NCBI GenBank assembly: GCA_037384885.1
Contig: JARRNO010000006.1
Span: 1 to 23,284, forward strand
DNA length: 23,284 nucleotides
Direction of reading: 5' to 3'
From: JARRNO01 sp037384885
Lineage (GTDB): Bacteria; Acidobacteriota; UBA4820; DSQY01
Below, piece after piece: positions 14,997 to 22,541 of this stretch; position 1 is the first letter of the stretch, and each line of letters opens with the position of its first letter. A program made the translations under genes and the position numbers. The notes under the pieces were generated by a model that made no database searches, was not told where the DNA came from, and saw nothing but the letters and a program-made list of their open reading frames with translations.

Positions 14997-15137
14997 TTCG
15001 GGTGGCGAGGAACAAAGGCGACGTAAACCCGTCGGGGAGAGGTGGGTCCCAGGGCCTTTTAGGCGGGTACGCCAGATCGCTCCGCAACTCTCGCAGACGT
15101 GAAGCGCCCAGGGTATCTGTGCCGCCCGCCACCCTTT

Positions 15138-15755
15138 TCAGGGGATGGAAATTGAGAGGTCCGGCTTCCGGTTTGCGAAAGGCGCCATGAGCTTGTCCAG
15201 CGCCACCCCGTCAGGCAGGACGCAAACCGCCGATACAGCTTGAGATCCCGATTGGCGGGCAGGGTTGTTGCTGGAAAGATAGGCGTCTATCCTGACTCGG
15301 TCCGGGTTTCCGTGCCAAAAGATCGAGAGGTTCATCGGACCTTCGAGATGTTCAAAAAAGTCTACCAGGGGCAGAATCATCCGCCACTTCTGCTCCAAGA
15401 CCTCCCTAGGCAGGGAGGGAGCGTCGGCTTCAAAATACCAGTGTGCCGACGCGTGATTTTTTCTCGCCAGGGGCGAGAGAAGCTGGTCCAGGTTCTCCAG
15501 AAACGTCCGGGGCAGAGCGAAGGATTCCCACTCGTCGTCCTTATAAAGCATGCGAACGGAGGATAAGAGGGTCTGTATCTGATCAGCCCTGGAAAGGATC
15601 GTAGAGATCTTCTTCTTGGAAGCTTCGTCGGCCGCCTCCTGTTCAAGGAGATCCCCGTAAAGGAAAATGGGGGCCAGAAGGTTGTTCAGGTCATGGATCA
15701 GACCCGACGCCAAGGCGCGCAGACCGAACCATCCGTCTGCCGGAATCTCAGACAT
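15138..15755 (-). CDS. Histidine-kinase-like protein with DHp helix but no recognisable ATP-binding boxes
   Basis: 205 residues from ATG 15755, supported by GGAGGA seven bases upstream; a longer in-frame reading to 16001 would cover the end of batC in another frame and is rejected. Residues 12-70 match the dimerisation/phosphoacceptor helix of histidine kinases: LRALASGLIHDLNNLLAPI with His21 followed by Asp and Asn-Asn. The rest has the outline of a HATPase fold, but each ATP motif is eroded: ILPLVDFFEHLEGP in place of the N box, no G1 DxGxG, and MAPFANRKPDLSISIP in place of the F and G2 boxes. It therefore probably cannot autophosphorylate and may act as a phosphotransfer or scaffold protein, as Spo0B or ChpT do. 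It follows batC by 65 bases and precedes the degenerate-GGDEF regulator. Confidence 0.72.
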   Translation of the reverse strand: MSEIPADGWFGLRALASGLIHDLNNLLAPIFLYGDLLEQEAADEASKKKISTILSRADQIQTLLSSVRMLYKDDEWESFALPRTFLENLDQLLSPLARKNHASAHWYFEADAPSLPREVLEQKWRMILPLVDFFEHLEGPMNLSIFWHGNPDRVRIDAYLSSNNPARQSGSQAVSAVCVLPDGVALDKLMAPFANRKPDLSISIP

Positions 15756-15820
15756 GACAACTTCCTCCGAGGTCATTGTAACGCAAGGGCCTGGGGAATG
15801 CACTTCGCCTGATATCGGCT

Positions 15821-16465
15821 TTACCAGGGCTTCATTCCCGGAGGCGTTTTCTGCTTTTCTTTGATCTGGTCTTGCAGCGCCTTCGGCGGCGGCATGGGCA
15901 GCTGTTCCAGGAGATCGGGGGGCTTCTTCTGTTGCTGCTGGGCCTGCGGGGACTTCTTTGGGGGAGGCGGAGGCGTGGGCGGCTTGTGCTTTAAGAGCCA
16001 TTCATAAAAGATTTTAGCGTTGCGGTCGGCCGGTGAAAGAAGCAGTGCTTCGCGAAGCGCCTGCAGCGCTTTGTCACGTGCGTGGAGGTCATGATAGGCA
16101 TGGGCGAGATTGTAATAAGCCATTTCCCGAATCTGGCTGGACCGGGAAGTTAGTGCGAGCGTTAAGGCATTCCTGGCGTCTTCAGGACGTCCGAACTTCA
16201 GAAGGCAGGTCCCGAGATTGAAATTGAGCAGCGCCCGGCGGTCAGGGGCGGATTCGGCCTCCAGAGCCGCTCTGTAGGCCGACACGGCGGTTTCCATCCG
16301 CCCCGCTTCATAGGCCTGTTGCGCCTTCACGGACCATCGGTATGGCGACTGGGCCTTTGCCGCCCGGCTTCCGCAAAGAAGAGCGAGGGAAATCAGCAAA
16401 ACCAGAAGAACGGAGGACCCACGGAGGACGAGGCCTCTTTCTGCCCCAACCGAAACGCCGTTCAT
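15821..16465 (-). CDS. batC: BatC-like TPR protein
   Basis: 214 residues from ATG 16465, with AAAGGAGA upstream and a four-base ATGA overlap with the end of batB. An N-terminal hydrophobic segment (about 19-32) ending CGSRAAKAQS is a signal peptide or membrane anchor, so the bulk is periplasmic. Three TPR-type repeats cover about 42-150: WSVKAQQAYEAGRMETAVSA, LLNFNLGTCLLKFGRPEDA and YYNLAHAYHDLHARDKALQA. The C-terminal ~55 residues are Pro/Gln/Lys-rich (PPTPPPPPKKSPQAQQQQ), low-complexity and probably disordered. Members of this family accompany the von Willebrand proteins BatA and BatB and may scaffold them. Name assigned from position and TPR content. Confidence 0.85.
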   Translation of the reverse strand: MNGVSVGAERGLVLRGSSVLLVLLISLALLCGSRAAKAQSPYRWSVKAQQAYEAGRMETAVSAYRAALEAESAPDRRALLNFNLGTCLLKFGRPEDARNALTLALTSRSSQIREMAYYNLAHAYHDLHARDKALQALREALLLSPADRNAKIFYEWLLKHKPPTPPPPPKKSPQAQQQQKKPPDLLEQLPMPPPKALQDQIKEKQKTPPGMKPW

Positions 16466-17478
16466 GAAGCCTTCTCCTTTACAGGCGGCCATTTTTTTCT
16501 GTCCGGGATCAGGACTGCTCCTGCCAGGAGCAGAAGCGCTGGAATGAGAAACAGGGCGAAATGGTCTTGGCGACGAACCTGGGACTTGGAGGCATACTCC
16601 CGGCGCTTTAAATGCATCAGTTCCTCGCGCACCCGGCCCACAACGCTGCCGGTGCCCTCGAGGGACCAGTACCGTCCGTCGGTCAGGGCGGCAATCCGTT
16701 TCAAGAGCGCCGGGTGCATTCTGGAAACGGCTGCTTCACCTGTGGACGGATCCATCATAGGCTTTCCATTCGGGCCTGGAACGACGCCGCCCTGTGGGGT
16801 TCCAACTCCCACGCAGAAAATTTTCACTCCCAGGGCGGCGGCGGTTTTGGCGGCGGGAATGCTGTCCTTGGCCTGATCCTCTCCATCTGAAAAGATGATG
16901 ATCACTCGGTCCCGGTCGTCGTGAGATGGAAAGAGGCGCAGCGCGCTGGTGATTCCCTTGCCGAGATCCGTTCCCTGCGGAGGGATGAGATTCTGGTCTG
17001 CAATATCCAGGAGAAGGTTGATGGCCCCGGTATCCTGGGTGAGGGGAGAGAGTACGACGGGAACGCCGGATACGGCCACCAATCCCACACGGTCTTCCCG
17101 GTCTTCCTGGAGAAGGGACCTTATTTCCAGTTTGGCCCGTTCGAGGCGGTCGGGGGCCGCGTCCTGAACCAGCATGGAGCGGCTCGTATCGAGGACCACC
17201 ACGAGGTCGAGCCCGACGCGCTTGACGTTTTCAACGATCTCGCCCCACTGGGGACGGGCGAAGGCGATGAGTACAAGAGCAAGGGCCGTCCAAAAGCAGG
17301 CGCTGCGAATGAGGTCTCTTTCGCGGGCGGGAGCAACCGCGGTGTCCTTCAGGCGGTCGGGACCGCCCCATTTTCGGGCCCGCCGGTGAAAGCGCAGCCA
17401 AGTCACCACTGCAAAGCCAAGTAGCAGGGGAAACGCCAACAGAAGCCATTCGGCACGTGTGTTCGCCAGCTGAATCAC
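16462..17478 (-). CDS. batB: BatB-like von Willebrand factor A membrane protein
   Basis: 338 residues from GTG 17478, chosen because AAGGAG sits six bases upstream and the GTG overlaps the batA stop (GTGA); an upstream in-frame start at 17523 has no ribosome site. Membrane helices near 8-27 and 58-75, then a VWA domain about 88-285 with a complete metal-ion-dependent adhesion site: DTSRSM (Asp97, Ser99, Ser101), the Thr in GTDLGKG and Asp in IIFSDGED. A final helix near the C-terminus (FALFLIPALLLLAGAVLI) anchors the end. Bat proteins are associated with aerotolerance and envelope stress in Bacteroides and other bacteria, with MoxR ATPase as the presumed remodelling partner. Confidence 0.92.
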   Translation of the reverse strand: MIQLANTRAEWLLLAFPLLLGFAVVTWLRFHRRARKWGGPDRLKDTAVAPARERDLIRSACFWTALALVLIAFARPQWGEIVENVKRVGLDLVVVLDTSRSMLVQDAAPDRLERAKLEIRSLLQEDREDRVGLVAVSGVPVVLSPLTQDTGAINLLLDIADQNLIPPQGTDLGKGITSALRLFPSHDDRDRVIIIFSDGEDQAKDSIPAAKTAAALGVKIFCVGVGTPQGGVVPGPNGKPMMDPSTGEAAVSRMHPALLKRIAALTDGRYWSLEGTGSVVGRVREELMHLKRREYASKSQVRRQDHFALFLIPALLLLAGAVLIPDRKKWPPVKEKAS

Positions 17479-18476
17479 GGCAGGCTCCTTCCCGGCCCCG
17501 CACCCCAGAGCGCCTGAAGACACATCAGCAGGAGGCCGATGCCCACAGGCCAGAGAAAAAGCTGTTCGTAGCGGACGTAACCCGTGCTGGTGACTTTGCT
17601 GCGTTCCAGCCTGTCAATGTCCGTGAAAACGCGGTTCAATCCCTTTGCGTCCGTGGCGTTGTAATAGACGCCTCCCGTAATCTCGGCGATTTTCTTCAAG
17701 GCCTGCTCGTTGAATCCGATTTTGACGTACTGGTAAGTCTTTTGGCCGTTGGTGATGTCCACCGGGTAGGGTACGACACCGGAGCTGCCGATCCCCACCA
17801 CATAGACTTTAATATGATGCTTGGCAAGAAGGCGGGCCGCTTGTATGGGATCGAACTGGCCCCTGTTGTTTTCCCCGTCGGTCAGAAGAACGACGACCTT
17901 GCTCTTCTCGGGAGCATGAAGAATGCGCTTGCCGGCGGCGATTAGGGCGTCCCCGATCGCCGTGCCGTCGATGTCCTGCCGCGTTACCGCGTCCAGGCTG
18001 TGGACGATCGTCTGGAGCGTCTTGTGATCAAGAGTCAGCGGGCACCGCAGAAAGGGCATGGCCGCGAAGGTAATCAGCCCGACGCGGTCGTTCTTGCGCC
18101 GGGAGATGAAATCGGACACCACGTCCCGCGCCACATCGATCCGGTTGCTGGGTTGGAAGTCTTCGGCCCGCATGCTCCCGGAAATATCAATGCACAGCAT
18201 AATCGCCACGCCTTCGGTGGTGACCGTGGTGCGGGCAAAGGTCAGGACCGGCCTGGCCAATGCCACGATGAAGGCGCCAAGGGCGGCCGCCATAAGCGCC
18301 GGCGCGATCCAGGGGTAGTACCGCTTCCTTCCGGCGAGGCTTTCCATGTCCAGCGCCAGCGGAAATAAAACCGCTCTCCTGTGCTTTTTGAGAGACCATC
18401 TCTTCCAGAAAAGGAGAACAGGCAGGAGAAGAAGCGCAAGGAGCCAAGCCGGATGCAGGAAGGAGAATCCATCCAT
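17475..18476 (-). CDS. batA: BatA-like von Willebrand factor A membrane protein
   Basis: 333 residues from ATG 18476, whose A is shared with the TAA of the preceding gene (TAATG overlap). Begins FLHPAWLLALLLLPVLLFWKR, the standard Bat N-terminal helix (about 8-24), followed by a second helix 57-75 and ARPVL. The VWA domain covers about 90-285 with an intact metal site: DISGSM (Asp97, Ser99, Ser101), DGTAIGDAL and LLTDGENNRG. A last helix is at about 308-328. The domain faces the periplasm, between helices two and three. Paralogue of batB immediately downstream, the normal arrangement. Confidence 0.93.
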   Translation of the reverse strand: MDGFSFLHPAWLLALLLLPVLLFWKRWSLKKHRRAVLFPLALDMESLAGRKRYYPWIAPALMAAALGAFIVALARPVLTFARTTVTTEGVAIMLCIDISGSMRAEDFQPSNRIDVARDVVSDFISRRKNDRVGLITFAAMPFLRCPLTLDHKTLQTIVHSLDAVTRQDIDGTAIGDALIAAGKRILHAPEKSKVVVLLTDGENNRGQFDPIQAARLLAKHHIKVYVVGIGSSGVVPYPVDITNGQKTYQYVKIGFNEQALKKIAEITGGVYYNATDAKGLNRVFTDIDRLERSKVTSTGYVRYEQLFLWPVGIGLLLMCLQALWGAGPGRSLP

Positions 18477-19480
18477 TATGACGCCTCGCTTTCTTTTTCG
18501 GGCGGCGGGGCCGATAAGGACCTCGCGACCGTTTCAAAGTCATGCCGGGCCTCGGAATTCTCCAGGTCTGTGGGTTGATGTCTGGCAAACTTGATGGTGT
18601 CGCAAAGTGACAGGGCTCGCAAAAGGCTGTGGCCCGCTTCTCCTTCCAGGCGCTGCACGCGGTACAGGGCGCGGGAAGCCTCGTGGGTCGTCCAATCGGG
18701 GAAGGGGAGGCCGGTCTTGATGCAGAGATATTCGCGCAGGACACGGGAAAGCGCGGCGTAGCGGGAATCGGCCGGAGCCTCCATACCGAAGATGCGCTTC
18801 AATTCCTCCTGGAACCAGGCATCCGGATCGGTTTGTCTCAACGATGGCTTTTGTGGAAGCGCTCTCAGCGGCTTCCGCTTTCGGCGGGCCCAGATGAGGA
18901 TGCTTGCCCCGGCCCCGACGGCGAGCAGCGCGGCGGCGAAGTAAAGCAGCCAGGGGCTGGGCGCGGGAAAGGGCAGCGGGGCTGCTGGAGGCGGGGGGGC
19001 CTTCGCCGGTCCTTTGAGCAGGGGCTGTATCTGGAGCCCGGGAGGTTTGATCTCGTATGGGACGGCGGTCTTGCTGAAATGAACGGAGACGTCGGCGGGC
19101 GGCAGTGTTACCGGGCCCACATCGAAAACCTGAAGCGTGTAAGTCATTGCAAGAGTACCGGGGAAATGTTCGGGTATCTTCCTTTCCGCCCTGATGACCC
19201 GGGCGGGGCCCCACTCGTCCCCGGCGGCCGGTTCTCCCGTCAGGAAGAAGTCTTCGGAACGGAGGGGAATCTTGACCTCCAGCTGGACGGGATCACCCAA
19301 GTGGTAAACGCCGGGCGCCCAGCGGCACTCCAGAGACTTCGTTCCGGCTTCCCGGGCGGCCGGAAGTACTTGGGCCGCAACAATACTGCTCAGAAGAATC
19401 GCGGCCGACGCCAGTGCGACCGCCCTTGGGACGATGATGCTTCGCAAAAGTGGAAACTTTCCGGCAGGAACCAGTTTCAC
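18476..19480 (-). CDS. BatD-like membrane protein: signal peptide, Ig-like domain, one TM, cytosolic helical tail
   Basis: 334 residues from GTG 19480, overlapping the stop of the DUF58 gene by four bases (GTGA). A signal peptide or anchor (about 12-36) leads to a periplasmic beta-rich domain (about 45-155: LECRWAPGVYHLGDPVQLEV ... YTLQVFDVGPVTLPPADVSV), like one of the Ig-type modules of BatD. A Pro/Ala-rich linker precedes a single membrane helix (about 177-197), then a basic stop-transfer RRKRK and a helical cytosolic domain with the DUF4381-like pattern RYAALSRVLREYLCIKTGLP and DTIKFARHQP. At 334 residues it is shorter than classic BatD proteins. Position between DUF58 and batA fits this role. 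Confidence 0.8.
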   Translation of the reverse strand: MKLVPAGKFPLLRSIIVPRAVALASAAILLSSIVAAQVLPAAREAGTKSLECRWAPGVYHLGDPVQLEVKIPLRSEDFFLTGEPAAGDEWGPARVIRAERKIPEHFPGTLAMTYTLQVFDVGPVTLPPADVSVHFSKTAVPYEIKPPGLQIQPLLKGPAKAPPPPAAPLPFPAPSPWLLYFAAALLAVGAGASILIWARRKRKPLRALPQKPSLRQTDPDAWFQEELKRIFGMEAPADSRYAALSRVLREYLCIKTGLPFPDWTTHEASRALYRVQRLEGEAGHSLLRALSLCDTIKFARHQPTDLENSEARHDFETVARSLSAPPPEKESEAS

Positions 19481-20355
19481 GCCGTTCTCCTTCTTTCTCG
19501 CCGCTTAAAATAGAGAACCAGCGGTTTCACCACGTCCTGGGAGGTCGAAAGGCTGACATGGTCGATGGCCGATCGGCGGAACATCTGTTCGAGCTGCCGC
19601 CGCCGGCGCGCCTGGAGCGAATGAAATCTCTCGCGGAGCTTTGCCGAATGGGTGGGCGCCCATCCGTGGCGGCCCGATTCGGGATCCATCCACTCCATCC
19701 ACCCGGATGCGGGCAGTTCCAGCTCCGCCGGGTCGGTTACGCTGATGGCCGTCACGTCGTGCCTTCTTGCAAAGGCCGTCAAACCGGTGGACGTCATGCC
19801 GATAAAGTCGCTGCAGAGGAAGACCGTCGCCCGCCGGGGAAGAAGTTGAGTGATGGCGGAAAGGGCATTGATAAAATTTGTCCTCCGGCCTTCCGGCGTG
19901 AAATAGATGATCTCCCGTATCAGCCGCAGAACGTGCTCGCGGCCCTTTCGCGGCGGCACAAAAAGCTCGATCCGGTCGGAGAAAAGCAGCATGCCGACCC
20001 GGTCTTGATTTCGGATGGCCGAAAAGGCCAGCAGGGCGGTGACCTCTGCGAGCAGCTCACTCATAAGGCGCTGTGTGGTGCTGAAGCGAAGAGAGCCGGA
20101 AACGTCCACGGCGAACAGGAGCGTCTGCTCGCGCTCTTCCCGGAACTGCTTGATATGAACAGTTCCCGTTCTGGAGGTGACGTTCCAGTCGATGGAGCGG
20201 AAATCGTCGCCGGGCTGGTAGGGACGGACATCCATAAATTCCATCCCCTGTCCCTTGAAAGCGGACTGATATTCGCCAGCCAGTAGTTCGTCGACCACCT
20301 TTCGGGTCTTGAGCTCGATGAGGTGGACTTTTTTGAGGATCTCCTGGATATCCAT
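19477..20355 (-). CDS. DUF58 domain protein of the MoxR/Bat operon
   Basis: 292 residues from ATG 20355. Soluble, with the family hallmark VRPYQPGDDFRSIDWNVTSR (about 43-62) and a VWA-like core from about 80 including VDVSGSL (metal-site Asp84, Ser86, Ser88). The C-terminus is basic (YFKRRERRR). DUF58 proteins are partnered with MoxR AAA+ ATPases throughout bacteria and are thought to be adaptors or clients. The gene starts 70 bases after the moxR stop and overlaps the next gene by four bases. Confidence 0.93.
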   Translation of the reverse strand: MDIQEILKKVHLIELKTRKVVDELLAGEYQSAFKGQGMEFMDVRPYQPGDDFRSIDWNVTSRTGTVHIKQFREEREQTLLFAVDVSGSLRFSTTQRLMSELLAEVTALLAFSAIRNQDRVGMLLFSDRIELFVPPRKGREHVLRLIREIIYFTPEGRRTNFINALSAITQLLPRRATVFLCSDFIGMTSTGLTAFARRHDVTAISVTDPAELELPASGWMEWMDPESGRHGWAPTHSAKLRERFHSLQARRRRQLEQMFRRSAIDHVSLSTSQDVVKPLVLYFKRRERRRTA

Positions 20356-20425
20356 GGCTATATGACCGTTACCGATTGGCGGGCCGGGTCAGTTGGAAGG
20401 ATGGATTCGAGAGCCGCGGCCTTGC

Positions 20426-21412
20426 TCACGGAACTTCCACCGACTCGAAGATGCGGGCCAGAAGGTTTTCGGAGGTAATAGATTCGGCCTCTGCCTCGTA
20501 GGTGAGAATCAACCGGTGCCGGAGGACATCCACGCCCACGGCTTTTACGTCCTCGGGCGTGACGTAGCCTCTTCCCCGCATGAAAGCGTGAGCCTTTGAC
20601 GCCAGAACCAGGAAGAGAGAAGCCCGGGGTGAAGCCCCATACCGGATGTAGCCCTTGGCGGGAATCTTGAAAGCATCGGGGGAACGGGTGGCCTGAATCA
20701 GCCGAACCACGTATTCCTTGATCCGTTCATCCACGTAGATCTCGTCCACGACCGTTCGCGCCTGGGTGATCTGGTCAGGCCTCACGACCGGCTTGACCTG
20801 GGGAATCGTGCCGGTTCCCATACGGTTGATGATCAGCCGTTCCTCTTCGGGACTGGGATAGTCGAGAACCACCTTCATGATGAAGCGGTCCACCTGGGCC
20901 TCCGGAAGCGGGTATGTGCCTTCCTGCTCGATGGGATTCTCGGTGGCCATGACGAAGAAGAGTTCGGGCAGGGGGTAGGTGGTTTCTCCCAAGGTAACTT
21001 GGCGTTCCTGCATTGCCTCGAGCAGGGCCGACTGGACCTTCGCAGGCGCACGGTTGATTTCATCCGCGAGCAGGACTTGCGTAAAGATCGGGCCTTTTTT
21101 AGGTTCGAAGCTGCTTTCTTTCGGATTAAAGATAAGCGTGCCGATGAGATCGGCAGGCAGAAGGTCCGGGGTGAATTGGACCCGCTGGTATTGGGCCTCA
21201 ATCGCGCCGGCGAGCGAATTCACCGCCAGGGTCTTGGCAAGGCCCGGTACGCCTTCGACCAGGATGTGGCCGCGGGAAAGAAGGCCCATGACGAGACGCT
21301 CCAGGAGAGCGCCCTGGCCCACGATCACCTTGCGGACTTCGTCGAGGAATGTCGCCAGAACGCCGGCCTGAGCGTCCACTCGTTTTTGGATGTCCCGCAC
21401 CTGACTGTCCAT
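20426..21412 (-). CDS. moxR: MoxR-family AAA+ ATPase
   Basis: 328 residues from ATG 21412, backed by AAGGAGG five bases upstream; a longer in-frame reading to 21646 adds an unrelated leader and would run past the promoter. Walker A GVPGLAKT (54-61), Walker B VLLADEI (113-119), sensor 1 MATENP (155-160), EAQVDRFIMK, and the C-terminal lid with ASPRASLFL and ALGV-type VKAVGVDVLRHRL. First gene of the Bat operon and its presumed chaperone-like ATPase, acting on or with the VWA-domain membrane proteins. Confidence 0.95.
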   Translation of the reverse strand: MDSQVRDIQKRVDAQAGVLATFLDEVRKVIVGQGALLERLVMGLLSRGHILVEGVPGLAKTLAVNSLAGAIEAQYQRVQFTPDLLPADLIGTLIFNPKESSFEPKKGPIFTQVLLADEINRAPAKVQSALLEAMQERQVTLGETTYPLPELFFVMATENPIEQEGTYPLPEAQVDRFIMKVVLDYPSPEEERLIINRMGTGTIPQVKPVVRPDQITQARTVVDEIYVDERIKEYVVRLIQATRSPDAFKIPAKGYIRYGASPRASLFLVLASKAHAFMRGRGYVTPEDVKAVGVDVLRHRLILTYEAEAESITSENLLARIFESVEVP

Positions 21413-21791
21413 GGATACCTCCTTGGCAGGATTGTAGGGGAGGGAGGGCGCCGGAATCAAGCGGCGGAGTGTTTTCCAGAGGTAATTCGAGGAAGGATAG
21501 GAGGTTAGGAGACGGAGGCATAGACCAGCTTTTGCCGGAGAGAGCTGGGTTTCCGGCGTGGCACAACGAATGAGGGGTGAATGGCGGCACGTGGCCGTTT
21601 TACCGCCGCTGACTTCACCCGAATAACAAGATGATCCGTCGCCCAAATGAGCAAGCGAAGAGAAATGGGGCAGGGAAATGTCTTGAATTCACTGGTATCC
21701 CGGGAAAACTCCTGATGTATACTTTTTAATACACGCAGCGGCAGCGTGTCTCCGTCATGAATGGTTTCAACGGATTTTGGAGTGCACCAGC
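21413..21791. other. Intergenic region between divergent genes
   Basis: 379 bases. It contains the moxR promoter (21431-21460), an imperfect hairpin with perfect arms GGGTGAA (21575-21581) and TTCACCC (21614-21620) plus inner GGCGG/CCGCC, and near the plus-strand gene a TGTAT-N8-ATACA inverted repeat (21716-21733) overlapping a TATACT. No gene seen. Confidence 0.55.
21431..21460 (-). promoter_or_regulatory. Sigma-70-type promoter of the moxR-bat operon
   Basis: On the minus strand TTGATT (21460-21455), 18-base spacer, TACAAT (21436-21431). The predicted start lies about 12 bases before the moxR ATG, just enough for its ribosome site. The -10 matches 5 of 6 and the -35 matches 4 of 6. Confidence 0.6.
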
Positions 21792-22280
21792 ATGAAACTG
21801 CATAAAATTCCGATGAGTACCCAGATTGGTATTGCGGCCGCGCTGAATCTCTTTGTGGCCCTAGAGATGGGCGTGGGCTTCGGTTTTTTCCTGTTTTCAG
21901 ACAACCTGCGATTCCTTCTGGTCCTCCTTGCCGGCATGGCCTACGGGGCGAAATTTTCGGTCGATGCTTTTACGATGCTGGCTTCTCTTTGGATCGGATG
22001 GGGCCTTCTCGCGCGGAAAAAGAAACTCACCCTTGTTCTTGGCGCGGCGGTCTCCCTGCTTCAAATGTCCTGGCCCTGGTATCCGTGGTACGTCAATCTT
22101 CACTATTACCAAGCAACGGGGCAAATCTTGAGCGCGACCTCTGACCCGGTGTCGGGAATTCTCACCTACGGGTTCTTTCTATACTGGCTGTTCTTTCGAT
22201 ATCGGAAGGCACCTCTGGAGCGCCGGCCCGCAAAGGAACAACCGCAAACACAGCCACCGAACTCCTCCGTCGCTGAATGA
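21792..22280 (+). CDS. Hypothetical membrane protein with about four transmembrane helices
   Basis: 162 residues from ATG 21792 with GGAG nine bases upstream; a TTG at 21777 would add five residues. Hydrophobic helices lie near 8-32 (IGIAAALNLFVALEMGVGFG), 37-72, 79-97 and 120-138. The loop MSWPWYPWYVNLHYY between helices three and four is rich in Trp, Tyr and Pro. The C-terminal ~25 residues are polar and Pro/Gln-rich. No family recognised, no catalytic motif. It is transcribed away from the moxR operon. Confidence 0.7.
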   Translation: MKLHKIPMSTQIGIAAALNLFVALEMGVGFGFFLFSDNLRFLLVLLAGMAYGAKFSVDAFTMLASLWIGWGLLARKKKLTLVLGAAVSLLQMSWPWYPWYVNLHYYQATGQILSATSDPVSGILTYGFFLYWLFFRYRKAPLERRPAKEQPQTQPPNSSVAE

Positions 22281-22541
22281 CCTGATGCCCCAATTGCCGC
22301 ACACCATCTTAACTGTCTCAAGGCCTCAGTGACACGCCCACACCGTCTCTTCGCTCTCTGTGCTCCGTGTGGTTAGCGCCGCGTTGCGACTGGTGGATCG
22401 TGAAGCGTGAATAGTGGGCGCAGGATTGCCGGTGCACGCAAAGATTTAAACGATGCCGAGGTACGCTGCGCGGCCCGCGCAAAAAAAGAGCCCCGCCGGG
22501 GTCGCGGCGGGGCGGGAACAGTGCAGTTTGCGAATCTCGGC
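22281..22541. other. Gap with degenerate short repeats and the cytochrome terminator
   Basis: 260 bases between convergent genes. 22324-22420 contains short degenerate units such as CTCTGTGCTCCGTGTGGTTAG and CGTGAAGCGTGAATAGTG; the latter resembles 13366-13385. The terminator at 22481-22512 serves the minus-strand gene. No gene seen. Confidence 0.5.
22481..22512 (-). terminator. Intrinsic terminator of the multiheme cytochrome gene
   Basis: On the minus strand CCCCGCCG-CGACCC-CGGCGGGG (8-bp perfect GC stem, 6-base loop) followed by CTCTTTTTTT. It lies 30 bases after the cytochrome stop codon. Textbook form. Confidence 0.92.

Larger units (their letters stand above)
14830..15137. other. Upstream control region of the degenerate-GGDEF regulator gene
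   Basis: 308 bases holding a sigma-54-like promoter (14908-14924) and a perfect palindrome (14979-14996), both described separately. A 62-codon plus-strand frame (14914-15102) has no ribosome site or recognisable product and is not called. 15000-15137 shows nothing further that I recognise. Confidence 0.55.

Noticed and set aside
14914..15102. 62-codon plus-strand frame in the regulator upstream region
   Set aside because: No ribosome site, no recognisable fold, and it covers the promoter and palindrome.
14970..15120. Possible riboswitch (c-di-GMP type) near the regulator gene
   Set aside because: No match to the conserved GEMM core on either strand; the region is explained better by the sigma-54 promoter and palindrome.
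15756..16001. N-terminal extension of the kinase-like protein (82 extra residues)
   Set aside because: It is Ala/Pro-rich, overlaps the end of batC in another frame, and the ATG at 15755 has a strong ribosome site.
21683..21723. Sigma-70-type promoter TTGAAT...TATACT for the membrane protein gene
   Set aside because: The spacing between the two hexamers is about 30 bases, too long; only the TATACT itself is plausible.
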